A stretch of 64,000 nucleotides of DNA, from contig NZ_JBQCKK010000001.1 of assembly GCF_051967035.1 (NCBI RefSeq), positions 124,001 through 188,000 on the forward strand, read 5' to 3'. The first letter of the stretch is position 1, and each line of letters starts with the position of its first letter. Source of the DNA: Brevibacillus sp051967035. GTDB lineage: Bacteria > Bacillota > Bacilli > Brevibacillales > Brevibacillaceae. The notes beneath the pieces were generated by a model that saw only the letters and a program-made list of their open reading frames with translations, was not told the DNA's origin and did no database searches. This document shows positions 26,283 through 34,917 of the stretch, piece after piece. A program made the translations under genes and the position numbers.

Positions 26283-27563
26283 ATGACGAGAATCCAGATT
26301 CCCCGCGGTACGCAAGATATCATGCCGGGTACCGTAGAGCTGTGGCACTACGTGGAGGCAAAAGCCCGCGACCTGTGCCGCCGCTTTAACTACGCGGAAA
26401 TTCGCACGCCGCTATTCGAGAGTACCGAGCTGTTCCAGCGAGGCGTAGGCGAGACGACGGACATCGTGGAAAAAGAGATGTACAGCGTGGCCAACCCGCG
26501 CAGCAACGACGCGCTCACGCTGCGTCCGGAAGGGACGGCGGGCGTCGTTCGTTCCTATGTGGAAAACAAGCTGTACGGTTCGCCTAATCAGCCGACCAAG
26601 CTGTACTATTTGGGGCCGATGTTCCGCCACGAGCGTCCCCAAGCAGGACGCTACCGCCAATTCGTGCAATTCGGAGCCGAAGCGATCGGTTCGAGCGATC
26701 CGGCGATTGACGCCGAAGTGATCGGGCTTGCCATTCGTCTGTACCAGGAGCTGGGGCTGACAGGGCTGTCCGTCGAACTGAACAGCGTCGGGACGGTAGA
26801 AGATCGCTCTCGCCACCGCGAACATCTGCTGGCGCATTTGAACGGCGTGCGCTCCGAGCTGTGCGAGGATTGCCAATCCCGGATTGATCGCAACCCGCTG
26901 CGCGTCCTCGACTGTAAAAACGAAACGTGCAAAGCCTTGACCAAAGACGCTCCATCCATTCTGGATTATTTGAGCGAAGAGTCGGCGGCTCACTTCGAAG
27001 CAGTGAAGGGCTACCTGACTGCGCTCGGCATTCCATTTCACGTCAACCCGCGTCTGGTGCGCGGATTGGACTACTACACGCTGACCGCTTTCGAAATCAA
27101 GATGGCGGAGATCGGCGCAGTGGAAACGCTGTGCGGCGGCGGACGCTACAACGGTCTGGTCGCGGAGCTGGGCGGCGACGACATGCCGGGAATCGGCTTC
27201 GCGCTGAGCATCGAGCGCCTGCTGCTTGCGCTGGAAAAGCAAGGGGTGCAGCTGCCGGTTACAGGCGGAATCGATTGCTTCGTCGTCGTGCAGACGCCGG
27301 AAGCGAAAAGAGCCGCATTTATTCTCGTAGACCAGTTGCGGCAGGCCGGGGTAGCCGCTGAGCTGGACTATCTCGACCGGAAAATGAAGGCGCAATTGAA
27401 GCAGGCAGATCGCCTCTCTGCCCGATTTACCGCGATCATCGGGGAGTCCGAGCTGGCAAACGGCACCATTGTCCTGAAGGAAATGGCAACAGGCGAGCAG
27501 CAGGAGATCAGACAGGACGAATTTGTCGCGGTCCTGGCTGCGAAAGTCCAACAAGCACACTAG
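26283..27563 (+). CDS. hisS: Histidyl-tRNA synthetase
   Basis: Class II synthetase charging tRNA-His, 426 aa. It has motif 1 (RIQIPRGTQDIMPGT start), motif 2 LYYLGPMFRHERPQAGRYRQF, the His-specific loop LVRGLDYYTLTAFE, motif 3 GIGFALSIERLLLAL, and a C-terminal anticodon-binding domain. It is the first gene of the T-box operon, followed by aspS after 33 bases. Confidence 0.97.
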   Translation: MTRIQIPRGTQDIMPGTVELWHYVEAKARDLCRRFNYAEIRTPLFESTELFQRGVGETTDIVEKEMYSVANPRSNDALTLRPEGTAGVVRSYVENKLYGSPNQPTKLYYLGPMFRHERPQAGRYRQFVQFGAEAIGSSDPAIDAEVIGLAIRLYQELGLTGLSVELNSVGTVEDRSRHREHLLAHLNGVRSELCEDCQSRIDRNPLRVLDCKNETCKALTKDAPSILDYLSEESAAHFEAVKGYLTALGIPFHVNPRLVRGLDYYTLTAFEIKMAEIGAVETLCGGGRYNGLVAELGGDDMPGIGFALSIERLLLALEKQGVQLPVTGGIDCFVVVQTPEAKRAAFILVDQLRQAGVAAELDYLDRKMKAQLKQADRLSARFTAIIGESELANGTIVLKEMATGEQQEIRQDEFVAVLAAKVQQAH

Positions 27564-27596
27564 CAAAACAACAAACCAAAAGTGAGGGAAATCATC

Positions 27597-29387
27597 ATGT
27601 CTTGGCAATATCGCACCGTGCATTGCGGTGAAGTGACAACTGAACACGTAGGACAGGAAATCGTATTGAACGGCTGGGTGCAAAAGCGCCGCGACCTCGG
27701 CGGGGTCATTTTCATCGACTTCCGCGACCGCACGGGAATCGTACAGATCGTCTTCAACCCGGAGCATAACAAAACAGCGTGGGAAGCGGCGGACAAGGTG
27801 CGCAGCGAGTACGTCCTGGTGGTAAAAGGAAGCGTCGTGAAACGTGCGCCGGAGGCAGTCAATCCGAAGCTGAAAACGGGTGAAGTCGAGGTTCACATTT
27901 CCGAGCTTCACATCCTGAACGATGCGAAAACGCCGCCATTCCCCATCGAGGACGACATTGATGTTGACGAGCAGGTTCGCCTGAAATACCGCTACCTCGA
28001 CCTGCGCCGTCCGGAAATGCAGCGTTCCCTGATTTTGCGCAGCAAAGCGGCGAAAGCATTCCGTGACTTCCTCGATGAGAACGGCTTCGTGGAAGTGGAG
28101 ACGCCGATGCTGACCAAGAGCACGCCGGAGGGCGCGCGCGACTATCTCGTCCCATCCCGCGTGCATCCGGGCGAATTTTACGCGCTGCCGCAGTCGCCGC
28201 AATTGTTCAAGCAGCTGTTGATGGTGTCGGGTCTGGAGCGCTACTATCAAATCGTGCGCTGCTTCCGCGACGAAGACTTGCGGGCTGACCGTCAGCCTGA
28301 GTTTACCCAGGTGGACATCGAGACGTCCTTCCTGTCGATGGAAGAAATTTTGCCGATGATGGAAAAAATGGTGGCGCACGTCTTCAAGCAAACGATCGGC
28401 GTGGAAGTGCCGACTCCGTTCCCGCGTCTGACCTACGCGGAAGCGATGGCTCGCTACGGCTCCGACAAGCCGGACGTACGCTTCGGCATGGAACTGACAG
28501 ACGTATCCGACCTGGTTGCGACCAGCGACTTCAAGGTGTTCGCAAGCGTGGTCGCTGGCGGCGGACAAGTAAAAGCGATCAACGCCAAAGGTTGCGGTCA
28601 TTACTCCCGCAAGGAAGCGGATGACCTGCAAAAGTTCGCGGCCCGCTACGGCGCGAAAGGACTTGCGTACATGGGCTTCAAGGACGGCGAAGTAAAAGGC
28701 CCGATCGCCAAATTCTTCAAGGAAGAAGAGATCAACGAACTGAAGAAGCGCCTCGAAGCAGAAGAAGGCGACCTGCTCCTGTTCGTGGCCGACAAGCCGA
28801 AAGTCGTTGCGGACGCATTGGGCGCCCTGCGCTCCAAGCTGGGAGCCGAGCTCGGCCTGATCGACCACAGCAAGTTCGCTTTCCTGTGGGTCGTCGACTT
28901 CCCGCTGCTGGAGTGGGATGAGGAAGCCAAACGCTATGTCGCGCTGCACCACCCGTTCACGCGTCCAAAAGACGAAGACCTGCATCTGTTCGACACCGAT
29001 CCGGGCCAAATCCGTGCGCAAGCGTACGACATGGTCCTGAACGGCTACGAGCTGGGTGGCGGTTCCATGCGGATTTTCAAACGCGATGTCCAGGAAAAAA
29101 TGTTCAAGGCGCTCGGCTTCACACAAGAAGAAGCGCATGAGCAATTCGGCTTCCTTCTGGATGCGTTCGAGTACGGCACGCCTCCACACGGCGGCATCGC
29201 GCTCGGTCTGGATCGCCTGATTATGCTGTTGGCCGGCCGTACCAACCTGCGCGAAGTCATCGCGTTCCCGAAAACGGCAAGCGCGAGCGACCTGATGGTT
29301 AATGCGCCGGATGTGGTAACGCCCAAGCAGCTGGCAGAGCTGTCCATCGCCACGCTGGCAAAAGAAGAAGAAAAGGTAGAAGCGTAA
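27597..29387 (+). CDS. aspS: Aspartyl-tRNA synthetase
   Basis: Class IIb synthetase, 596 aa. It has an N-terminal OB anticodon domain (GQEIVLNGWVQKRRDLGG), motif 2 (YQIVRCFRDEDLRADRQPEF), the bacterial GAD insertion (about 290-420) and motif 3 (GIALGLDRLIMLLAGRTNLR). ATG 27597 is preferred to an upstream in-frame GTG at 27582, which overlaps the GAGGGAAA ribosome site. The long bacterial-type protein sits in the conserved hisS-aspS pair. Confidence 0.97.
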   Translation: MSWQYRTVHCGEVTTEHVGQEIVLNGWVQKRRDLGGVIFIDFRDRTGIVQIVFNPEHNKTAWEAADKVRSEYVLVVKGSVVKRAPEAVNPKLKTGEVEVHISELHILNDAKTPPFPIEDDIDVDEQVRLKYRYLDLRRPEMQRSLILRSKAAKAFRDFLDENGFVEVETPMLTKSTPEGARDYLVPSRVHPGEFYALPQSPQLFKQLLMVSGLERYYQIVRCFRDEDLRADRQPEFTQVDIETSFLSMEEILPMMEKMVAHVFKQTIGVEVPTPFPRLTYAEAMARYGSDKPDVRFGMELTDVSDLVATSDFKVFASVVAGGGQVKAINAKGCGHYSRKEADDLQKFAARYGAKGLAYMGFKDGEVKGPIAKFFKEEEINELKKRLEAEEGDLLLFVADKPKVVADALGALRSKLGAELGLIDHSKFAFLWVVDFPLLEWDEEAKRYVALHHPFTRPKDEDLHLFDTDPGQIRAQAYDMVLNGYELGGGSMRIFKRDVQEKMFKALGFTQEEAHEQFGFLLDAFEYGTPPHGGIALGLDRLIMLLAGRTNLREVIAFPKTASASDLMVNAPDVVTPKQLAELSIATLAKEEEKVEA

Positions 29388-29436
29388 TCGACTTGCGCAA
29401 CTGCATTGCTCTTTGATACATTGGTAATACTAGCTA

Positions 29437-29623
29437 CAAGCCCTGCGATGTTCGTGACATCCGATAGTTTTGAGCCACAAAGTTTGTCTCGGGAGTTTTT
29501 CGTCCGCAATTGTAAAGGCATGCCTCCATCGAGTGGACGTCTGCAACAGTTGGGCAAGACACCCACCTGCGATCCGCAGGTTCAAAACTAAGGAGCAACA
29601 CGGCATAATGGGGCTCCTTTTTT
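29437..29623 (+). ncRNA. ssrS: 6S RNA (SsrS/BsrA-type), ends approximate
   Basis: A gene-free stretch between aspS and tcdA, exactly where B. subtilis encodes 6S-1 RNA (bsrA). The sequence can fold into a long interrupted hairpin: AGTTTTGAGCC (about 29465-29475) pairs with GGTTCAAAACT (29579-29589), and CCTGCG near the 5' end pairs with CGCAGG near 29573. It ends in a terminator (AAGGAGC / GCTCCTT, six T at 29618-29623). 6S RNA binds sigma-A RNA polymerase as a promoter mimic. The 5' end is inferred. Confidence 0.7.
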
Positions 29624-29687
29624 CGTTGCGATTCCTACTTTTCCGATTGACTATCATTTTACTTGCGAATGAAAGGTGAAACTTGCG

Positions 29688-30443
29688 ATGCTTCATCAAT
29701 TTTCCCGCTGTGAATTGGCCTTCGGTCCCGAAGGTTTGGAAAAAATGAAAAACAGCCGCGTCGCCGTTCTCGGTATTGGCGGCGTAGGTTCCTTTACCGT
29801 GGAAGCGCTTGCCCGCACCGGTGTCGGCAAGCTTGTGCTGGTGGACAAGGACGCGGTTGACATCACCAACATCAACCGGCAAATTCACGCGACGCTCCAC
29901 ACGATTGGACAGAAGAAGGCAGAACTGATGAAAGAGCGCATTGCCGCGATCAATCCGGAATGCGAAGTCGTGACGCTCAACATGTTCTACAACGGAGAGA
30001 CCGCCGAGCAGCTGTTTGCCCATGAGCTTGATTACATCGTGGACGCCATGGATACGATGTCTGCCAAGCTGCATCTGATCCAGGAAGCCAAGCGTCGCCA
30101 CATTCCCATCATCTCCAGCATGGGAGCCGCCAACAAGATGGACCCGACCCGCTTTGAGGTCGCGGATATTTCGCAGACGAGCTATGATCCGATTGCCAAG
30201 GTCATTCGCCGCGAGCTGCGCAAAAAAGGCATTTACAAAGGCGTCAAGGTGGTATATTCCAAAGAGATTCCGGTGACCGTGCGCACAGATGTCCGGGAAA
30301 AAATCGTGACCAACCCGAACTCCCCGATCAGCAAAGTGCGGCAGCCCCCGGCGAGCAACGCTTTCGTCCCATCCGTAGCGGGTCTGATTTTGGCCAGCGT
30401 CGTCGTGCGCGACCTGCTGGGCTGGCAGCCCGCCAAAGGATAG
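29688..30443 (+). CDS. tcdA: tRNA threonylcarbamoyladenosine dehydratase TcdA
   Basis: An E1-like (ThiF/MoeB fold) enzyme that cyclises t6A37 to ct6A in tRNA. The 251-aa protein has the ATP-binding motif VLGIGGVGSFTVEALAR, VDKDAVDITNINRQ, and the family segment PIISSMGAANKMDPT. ATG 29688 is chosen for its 9-base spacing from AAAGGTG; an upstream in-frame GTG at 29676 lies inside the ribosome site. The B. subtilis order aspS-6S-yrvM is kept. Confidence 0.92.
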   Translation: MLHQFSRCELAFGPEGLEKMKNSRVAVLGIGGVGSFTVEALARTGVGKLVLVDKDAVDITNINRQIHATLHTIGQKKAELMKERIAAINPECEVVTLNMFYNGETAEQLFAHELDYIVDAMDTMSAKLHLIQEAKRRHIPIISSMGAANKMDPTRFEVADISQTSYDPIAKVIRRELRKKGIYKGVKVVYSKEIPVTVRTDVREKIVTNPNSPISKVRQPPASNAFVPSVAGLILASVVVRDLLGWQPAKG

Positions 30444-30449
30444 GCTAGC

Positions 30450-31808
30450 ATGAACGATCTGTTTTCGTATGCCTATGACCAAGAAGGAGGCCGCAAGCAA
30501 AAGCCGCTCGCTGCCCGCATGCGGCCCAAGACGATCCAGGAAGTGATCGGTCAATCCCACATCTTGGCACCGGGCAAGCTTCTGCGCCGGGCGATTGAAG
30601 CCGACCAAGTATCCTCGCTCATTTTTTACGGTCCGCCCGGCACGGGAAAAACGACGCTGGCCAAAGTGATTGCCCGCACCACCCGCACGCATTTTTCCGA
30701 GCTGAACGCGGTCACGGCAGGAGTAGCGGACATCCGCAAAGTCGTGGAAGCCGCCAAAGAACGGCTCGTGATGGACAACCAGCGGACGACGCTGTTCATC
30801 GACGAGATTCATCGCTTCAACAAGTCCCAGCAAGACGCGCTTCTTCCCTACGTGGAGGATGGGACGATTATTTTGATTGGCGCCACGACGGAAAATCCTT
30901 ATTTTGAGGTCAATCCGGCGTTGCTGTCGCGCTCGCAGGTGTTTGCCCTGCAACCGCTGTCGCACGAGGAGTTGCGGCAGGTCATGGAGCGGGCGCTGAA
31001 CGACGAAGAAGACGGACTCGCAGAACTGTCCGTCAAGGTGACCACGGAAGCGGCGGAGCATCTCATCCAGTATGCGGAAGGAGACGCCAGACGGCTGTTG
31101 AATGCCTTGGAGCTGGCAGCGACGACGACGCCTCCTGACCCGGACGGCAGTGTGACGGTGACCCTGGACGTGGCTGTCGAGTCCATCCAGCGCCGCGCTG
31201 TTCGCTACGACAAGAGCGGCGACAATCATTACGATACGATTTCGGCTTTTATCAAATCGATCCGCGGCTCCGATCCCGATGCCGCGCTTTATTGGTTGGC
31301 GAGGATGATTGACGCGGGCGAAGATCCCCGCTTCATTTCCCGCCGACTGGTGATTTCGGCTTCCGAGGACATTGGAAATGCCGATCCGCAGGCGATCTCG
31401 GTTGCGGTTGCCTGCTTTCAGGCGGTAGAATTGGTGGGGATGCCCGAAGGCCGAATCCCTCTGGCCCAGGCGACGACCTATTTGGCTACGGCGCCGAAAA
31501 GCAACGCTGCCTACAATGGCATCAATGCCGCCCTGGAGCGGATTCGGACCGATGGCCACAAGCAGGTTCCGATTCACTTGCGGGATTCGGCCTACAAGGG
31601 CGCAGCCAGGCTGGGACACGGTCAGGGATATCTGTACCCGCATGATTACCCGTATGGATACGTGCCCCAACAGTATCTGCCTGACGGTGTACATGACACG
31701 TTCTACCAGCCCAAGGATTTTGGCTATGAGCGACACATCCGGCGCTTTCAGGAAGAGCGGAAAAAGCTGGATGCGCGCGGACTGCCCAAGAAAAACTCCC
31801 CCGAATAA
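30450..31808 (+). CDS. rarA: Replication-associated recombination protein RarA/MgsA
   Basis: A clamp-loader-like AAA+ ATPase (452 aa) acting at stalled forks. It has Walker A FYGPPGTGKTTLAK, Walker B TLFIDEIHRFNK, sensor ILIGATTENPYFEVN, and the C-terminal MgsA tetramerisation domain (RRLVISASEDIGNADP, GAARLGHGQGYLYPHD). It starts six bases after tcdA, so the two are probably co-transcribed. Its last codons overlap a hairpin that is a terminator for the opposite strand. Confidence 0.95.
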   Translation: MNDLFSYAYDQEGGRKQKPLAARMRPKTIQEVIGQSHILAPGKLLRRAIEADQVSSLIFYGPPGTGKTTLAKVIARTTRTHFSELNAVTAGVADIRKVVEAAKERLVMDNQRTTLFIDEIHRFNKSQQDALLPYVEDGTIILIGATTENPYFEVNPALLSRSQVFALQPLSHEELRQVMERALNDEEDGLAELSVKVTTEAAEHLIQYAEGDARRLLNALELAATTTPPDPDGSVTVTLDVAVESIQRRAVRYDKSGDNHYDTISAFIKSIRGSDPDAALYWLARMIDAGEDPRFISRRLVISASEDIGNADPQAISVAVACFQAVELVGMPEGRIPLAQATTYLATAPKSNAAYNGINAALERIRTDGHKQVPIHLRDSAYKGAARLGHGQGYLYPHDYPYGYVPQQYLPDGVHDTFYQPKDFGYERHIRRFQEERKKLDARGLPKKNSPE

Positions 31809-31816
31809 CGGGGGAG
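31791..31816 (-). terminator. Terminator of the small minus-strand gene
   Basis: CTCCCCCG / CGGGGGAG arms. The five A at 31791-31795 become the U run in the minus-strand transcript. It overlaps the rarA stop codon. Confidence 0.75.
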
Positions 31817-31824
31817 CAGAAACA

Positions 31825-31998
31825 TCAGGTGCGGACATCTCCGCCGGGTTTGTTCGGCAAATCACCGTTTTCATTCGGCTGTTTGCTCTGCTCGCTTGCC
31901 CCGTAGCGGGCTTTGTGGGCAATTGTGCCCGCAGGCTGGTCGTACAAGGTGTCGGACGGGTGGTTGCGTCCTTGGACCGAGCGTTTGTTCGTTGCCAT
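31825..31998 (-). CDS. Small hypothetical protein, 57 aa
   Basis: An ATG at 31998 behind a strong GGGGGGTGA ribosome site opens a 57-aa frame on the minus strand. It is followed within 10 bases by a dedicated minus-strand terminator. The protein is very polar (MATNKRSVQGRNHPSDTLYD at the start, NKPGGDVRT at the end) and has no hydrophobic or enzymatic features. It is encoded between the convergent rarA and divergent cymR. No family was recognised. Confidence 0.65.
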   Translation of the reverse strand: MATNKRSVQGRNHPSDTLYDQPAGTIAHKARYGASEQSKQPNENGDLPNKPGGDVRT

Positions 31999-32097
31999 TT
32001 TGCTTTCACCCCCCTAAGATGCTAGTGTGTCCCAGGACGCCCAAGTCATGTAGGGGAAGGGAGTGGGTAAACCCAAGAATAAGAGGAGAGTTGCTAC

Positions 32098-32517
32098 GTG
32101 AAGATTTCGACGAAAGGACGCTACGGACTGACGATCATGATGGAGCTGGCCAACCGGGTAGGAGAAGGCCCGACCTCCTTGCGCAGCATTGCCCAGAAGC
32201 ACGAATTGTCCGAGCATTATTTGGAGCAGTTGATTGCGCCTTTGCGCAATGCAGGATTGGTGAAAAGTATTCGCGGAGCCTACGGCGGCTACGTGTTGGC
32301 GAAACAACCGAATGAAATCTCCGCCGGGGATGTCATTCGCGTACTGGAAGGTCCGATCAGTCCGGTTGAGTTTGCGGAAGAAGAGGACCCGGCGAAGCGT
32401 CATTTGTGGCTGCGCATTCGCGACAGCATATCCGCCGTGCTCGATTCCACCTCGCTTCAGGATTTGATTAGCTATGAAGACGACGGACATACCGATAACT
32501 ATATGTTTTACATTTAA
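32098..32517 (+). CDS. cymR: Rrf2-family cysteine metabolism repressor CymR-like
   Basis: A 139-aa Rrf2 winged-helix regulator. It has family N-terminus MKISTKGRYGLTIMMELA, recognition region LSEHYLEQLIAPLRNAGLVKSIRGAYGGY, and no cysteine residues. It therefore lacks the Fe-S ligands of IscR, as does CymR. CymR controls sulfur and cysteine genes in B. subtilis, acting with CysK. It precedes iscS by 32 bases, as in Bacillales. The start is GTG with AGAGGAG upstream. Confidence 0.88.
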   Translation: MKISTKGRYGLTIMMELANRVGEGPTSLRSIAQKHELSEHYLEQLIAPLRNAGLVKSIRGAYGGYVLAKQPNEISAGDVIRVLEGPISPVEFAEEEDPAKRHLWLRIRDSISAVLDSTSLQDLISYEDDGHTDNYMFYI

Positions 32518-32549
32518 GTACGACTACCAAGCCAGTAGAAGGTGACACA

Positions 32550-33698
32550 GTGTCTGACATGTTGTATTTTGACCACGCTGCGACGACTCCGGTACATCCC
32601 CGCGTACTCGCGGCGATGACTCCGTACCTGACGCAAGTATTCGGCAACCCGTCCAGTGTCCACGGTGCCGGACGCGAGGCGCGCAAGGCACTGGAGCAAG
32701 CGCGGGATGCGATCGCGAGCTTTATGGATGCCGATCCGCAATCGCTTATCTTTACCAGCGGCGGAACCGAGGCCGACAATATGGCGATCATCGGCGGGGC
32801 GATGGCGCAGCGCGAACGCGGCCGCCACGTCATTACGACGCAAATCGAACACCACGCCGTCCTGCATGCCTGTGAATATTTGGAGCAGGCCGGATTTGAA
32901 GTGACGTACTTGCCTGTAGACGAGACAGGCACTGTCCGCCTGGAGGACGTGAAGCAGGCGGTCCGCCCGGATACCGTGCTCGTCTCCATCATGTACGGCA
33001 ACAACGAGGTGGGGACGATTCAGCCGATCGAAGAAATCGGAGAGTTCCTGCGGGAAAAAGGCATTATTTTTCATACCGATGCGGTTCAGGCCTTTGGCGT
33101 GCTGCCGATTCGCGCAAGACAGCTGCCTGTGGACATGCTCTCCGTTTCGGCGCACAAAATCAACGGCCCGAAAGGAGTGGGGGCGTTGTACCTCGGTCGC
33201 AAAGTGCCGGTTATGCCGATCCTGCACGGCGGGTCGCAAGAACGCAAGCGCAGGGCGGGAACGGAAAATCTGGCCGGAATCGTCGGCTTTGCCGAAGCGG
33301 CAAAAGTAGCGGCGGAAGAGATGGCAGACCGTGTTGCCAAATACAAGCGCATGAAGGCCGCCATGCTCGCCGTTTGGGAAGAGACGAAAATCGCATACCA
33401 GGTAAATGGACACCCGACAAATGTCCTGCCGCATATTCTCAATGTCAGCTTCCCTGGCGTGCATACCGAAACCATGCTGATGAATCTCGATTTGGCACGG
33501 ATCGCAGCCGCCAGCGGCTCGGCCTGCACGTCAGGCTCCCTGGAGCTGTCGCATGTGCTTGTGGCGATGCGGCTGAAGGAGGAGATCGCCCGGTCGGCGA
33601 TCCGCTTCAGCTTCGGGATGACGAATACCGTCGAGGAAGCAAGACAAGCAGCGCAGACCGTGGCAGAAATCGTTCGCCGTCTCGTGCGCAGCAAATAA
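32550..33698 (+). CDS. iscS: Cysteine desulfurase, NifS/IscS family
   Basis: A PLP enzyme that moves sulfur from cysteine onto its own active-site Cys for tRNA thiolation and related uses. The 382-aa protein has YFDHAATTPVHP, FTSGGTEADNMAI, the PLP lysine in SVSAHKINGPKGVG, and the short active-site loop GSACTSGSLELSHV. This matches B. subtilis YrvO, the partner of MnmA. However, mnmA does not follow here; a terminator and DUF4183 genes do. The start is GTG with AAGGTGA. Confidence 0.93.
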   Translation: MSDMLYFDHAATTPVHPRVLAAMTPYLTQVFGNPSSVHGAGREARKALEQARDAIASFMDADPQSLIFTSGGTEADNMAIIGGAMAQRERGRHVITTQIEHHAVLHACEYLEQAGFEVTYLPVDETGTVRLEDVKQAVRPDTVLVSIMYGNNEVGTIQPIEEIGEFLREKGIIFHTDAVQAFGVLPIRARQLPVDMLSVSAHKINGPKGVGALYLGRKVPVMPILHGGSQERKRRAGTENLAGIVGFAEAAKVAAEEMADRVAKYKRMKAAMLAVWEETKIAYQVNGHPTNVLPHILNVSFPGVHTETMLMNLDLARIAAASGSACTSGSLELSHVLVAMRLKEEIARSAIRFSFGMTNTVEEARQAAQTVAEIVRRLVRSK

Positions 33699-33729
33699 GC
33701 AAAGCAGTGACGCAAAACACCAGCGAAAA

Positions 33730-33770
33730 TCGCCTGGAAGCAGAAGAACGCTTCCGGGCGGTTTTTTTTG
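33730..33770 (+). terminator. Terminator after iscS
   Basis: CGCCTGGAAGC / GCTTCCGGGCG hairpin followed by eight T. Confidence 0.9.
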
Positions 33771-33912
33771 CCACCGGAACAAGGGCAGAAGGCTTCGCCA
33801 ACCGCATACGTCCAGTTGGTCATTTTTATGGAAAAAAATGGTTGTTTGAATGGATGCCAACCGAATCTGCCAAGCATACGTTACTACTGACGTCGGTTTT
33901 CAAGGAGAGAGC

Positions 33913-34275
33913 ATGTTAACGAATCAAGCATCCAACGCTGCCGAGACACAGACGAAACGAATCGAGGCTCCGCTGCTCAGGGAGGCGGAACCAATCAGGC
34001 AGCCAAAGCTGCTGAGGGCAGAGTGCCATTATTTTTGCGCCATCTCTGACGGGACCAAGCTGGTTTACACAGACGAGGATGCGTGCCTGCCGTACAGCAC
34101 AGGCGGCATTGTTGGCCCCGAGGACGTGTCCGTGGTGAATTTGTTTATTAACGGGCTGATTCAGCCGCCTGTACTGTACGAGGTGGCAAAAGGCAGGCTG
34201 CGGCTGCTCGCCCAGGAAGCTCCTGCCAAGGACGCGACCGTGATTCTGCAATTCATCGCCATTGCCTCTTCGTAG
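33913..34275 (+). CDS. DUF4183 protein, copy 1
   Basis: A 120-aa protein with the DUF4183 core: VYTDEDACLPYSTGGI, VSVVNLFINGLIQPP and a hydrophobic end TVILQFIAIASS. There is no signal peptide. DUF4183 proteins occur in spore-forming Bacillales and are suspected spore-surface proteins; this is association, not proof. AAGGAGAGAGC precedes the ATG. A CATACGTTA element 30 bases upstream resembles a mother-cell sigma -10, but no matching -35 is clear. It is paired with copy 2, and the same pairing of types recurs at 54.4-55.4 kb. Confidence 0.85.
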   Translation: MLTNQASNAAETQTKRIEAPLLREAEPIRQPKLLRAECHYFCAISDGTKLVYTDEDACLPYSTGGIVGPEDVSVVNLFINGLIQPPVLYEVAKGRLRLLAQEAPAKDATVILQFIAIASS

Positions 34276-34370
34276 CGATCGCGGTCAAAACAAGCGCACG
34301 GCTCCGTCGTTCGTCCGCCATGTTTGCACATCTTGCGCAAGCAACAGATCAGAGGGAAAGGAGGAGGGCA

Positions 34371-34742
34371 ATGGAAATTTTGAAATTGGTCCTGACCGCA
34401 TCGACGACGACCAACGTGGTTCCCACTGTCACGAGATTTTTTCGCCGAACATTGGCTCTTGTGATCGGACCGGCGACGTTGACGGTCCAGGCAACTGATT
34501 TTCTAAAGGATGACGGCACAGCGGCCACTTCTCTCCCCGCGCTCCCGGCCAGCAACAGCTACTACAACGTATATATCAACGGGATCATGCAAATGGGCGG
34601 GCTTTCCACGTATACGCCGGGAGGGGCGGGAGTGGGAAAGCTGGAGATTGCCGTGCCGACCGGCCAAACGATTGCGCTTAGCACCGTCATCGTTCTGGAA
34701 ATTGTCAGCTATGCCCCGACATCATCGACAATCGTGACGTAA
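34371..34742 (+). CDS. DUF4183 protein, copy 2
   Basis: A 123-aa DUF4183-type protein of the second subtype: KLVLTASTTTNVVPTVTRFF at the N-terminus, FLKDDGTAATSLPALPASNS in the middle, and YYNVYINGIMQMGG followed by a Thr/Val-rich beta-strand tail ending SYAPTSSTIVT. AAAGGAGGAGGG precedes the ATG. It probably forms an operon with copy 1 (95-base gap). Its closest relative in the window is the minus-strand gene at 55081-55365. Confidence 0.8.
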   Translation: MEILKLVLTASTTTNVVPTVTRFFRRTLALVIGPATLTVQATDFLKDDGTAATSLPALPASNSYYNVYINGIMQMGGLSTYTPGGAGVGKLEIAVPTGQTIALSTVIVLEIVSYAPTSSTIVT

Positions 34743-34830
34743 AGCAGGCCGCGGCGGAGACGATTGCCCGGATGGCTGAGCGGTTGTCAGAGCAGGGAAA
34801 ACGCTTTACAATGGAAAACATATGACTGCG

Positions 34831-34867
34831 AGAAACATCCACTTTTCCCGGTAAAGTGGATGTTTCT
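34831..34867. repeat. Perfect 15-bp inverted repeat before recD2
   Basis: Arms 34831-34845 and 34853-34867 (AGAAACATCCACTTT and its complement) with a 7-base loop. There is no T run on either side, so termination is doubtful. It lies between the DUF4183 pair and recD2. Confidence 0.6.
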
Positions 34868-34917
34868 GTTCGTGCCACTTTGGCTCTTTTGGAGCAAGCA
34901 AGAGAGGAGAGGGTGAG

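Noticed and set aside
26412..29189. 925-codon open frame antisense to hisS and aspS
   Set aside because: It lies entirely opposite two well-conserved synthetases; long antisense frames are common in high-GC codon usage, and no ribosome site or domain was seen.
29430..32009. 859-codon open frame antisense to the 6S RNA, tcdA and rarA
   Set aside because: Antisense to conserved genes and crosses the minus-strand terminator and the separate 57-aa minus-strand gene.
34831..34867. 15-bp perfect inverted repeat as an intrinsic terminator
   Set aside because: No T run follows on either strand; kept as a repeat only.
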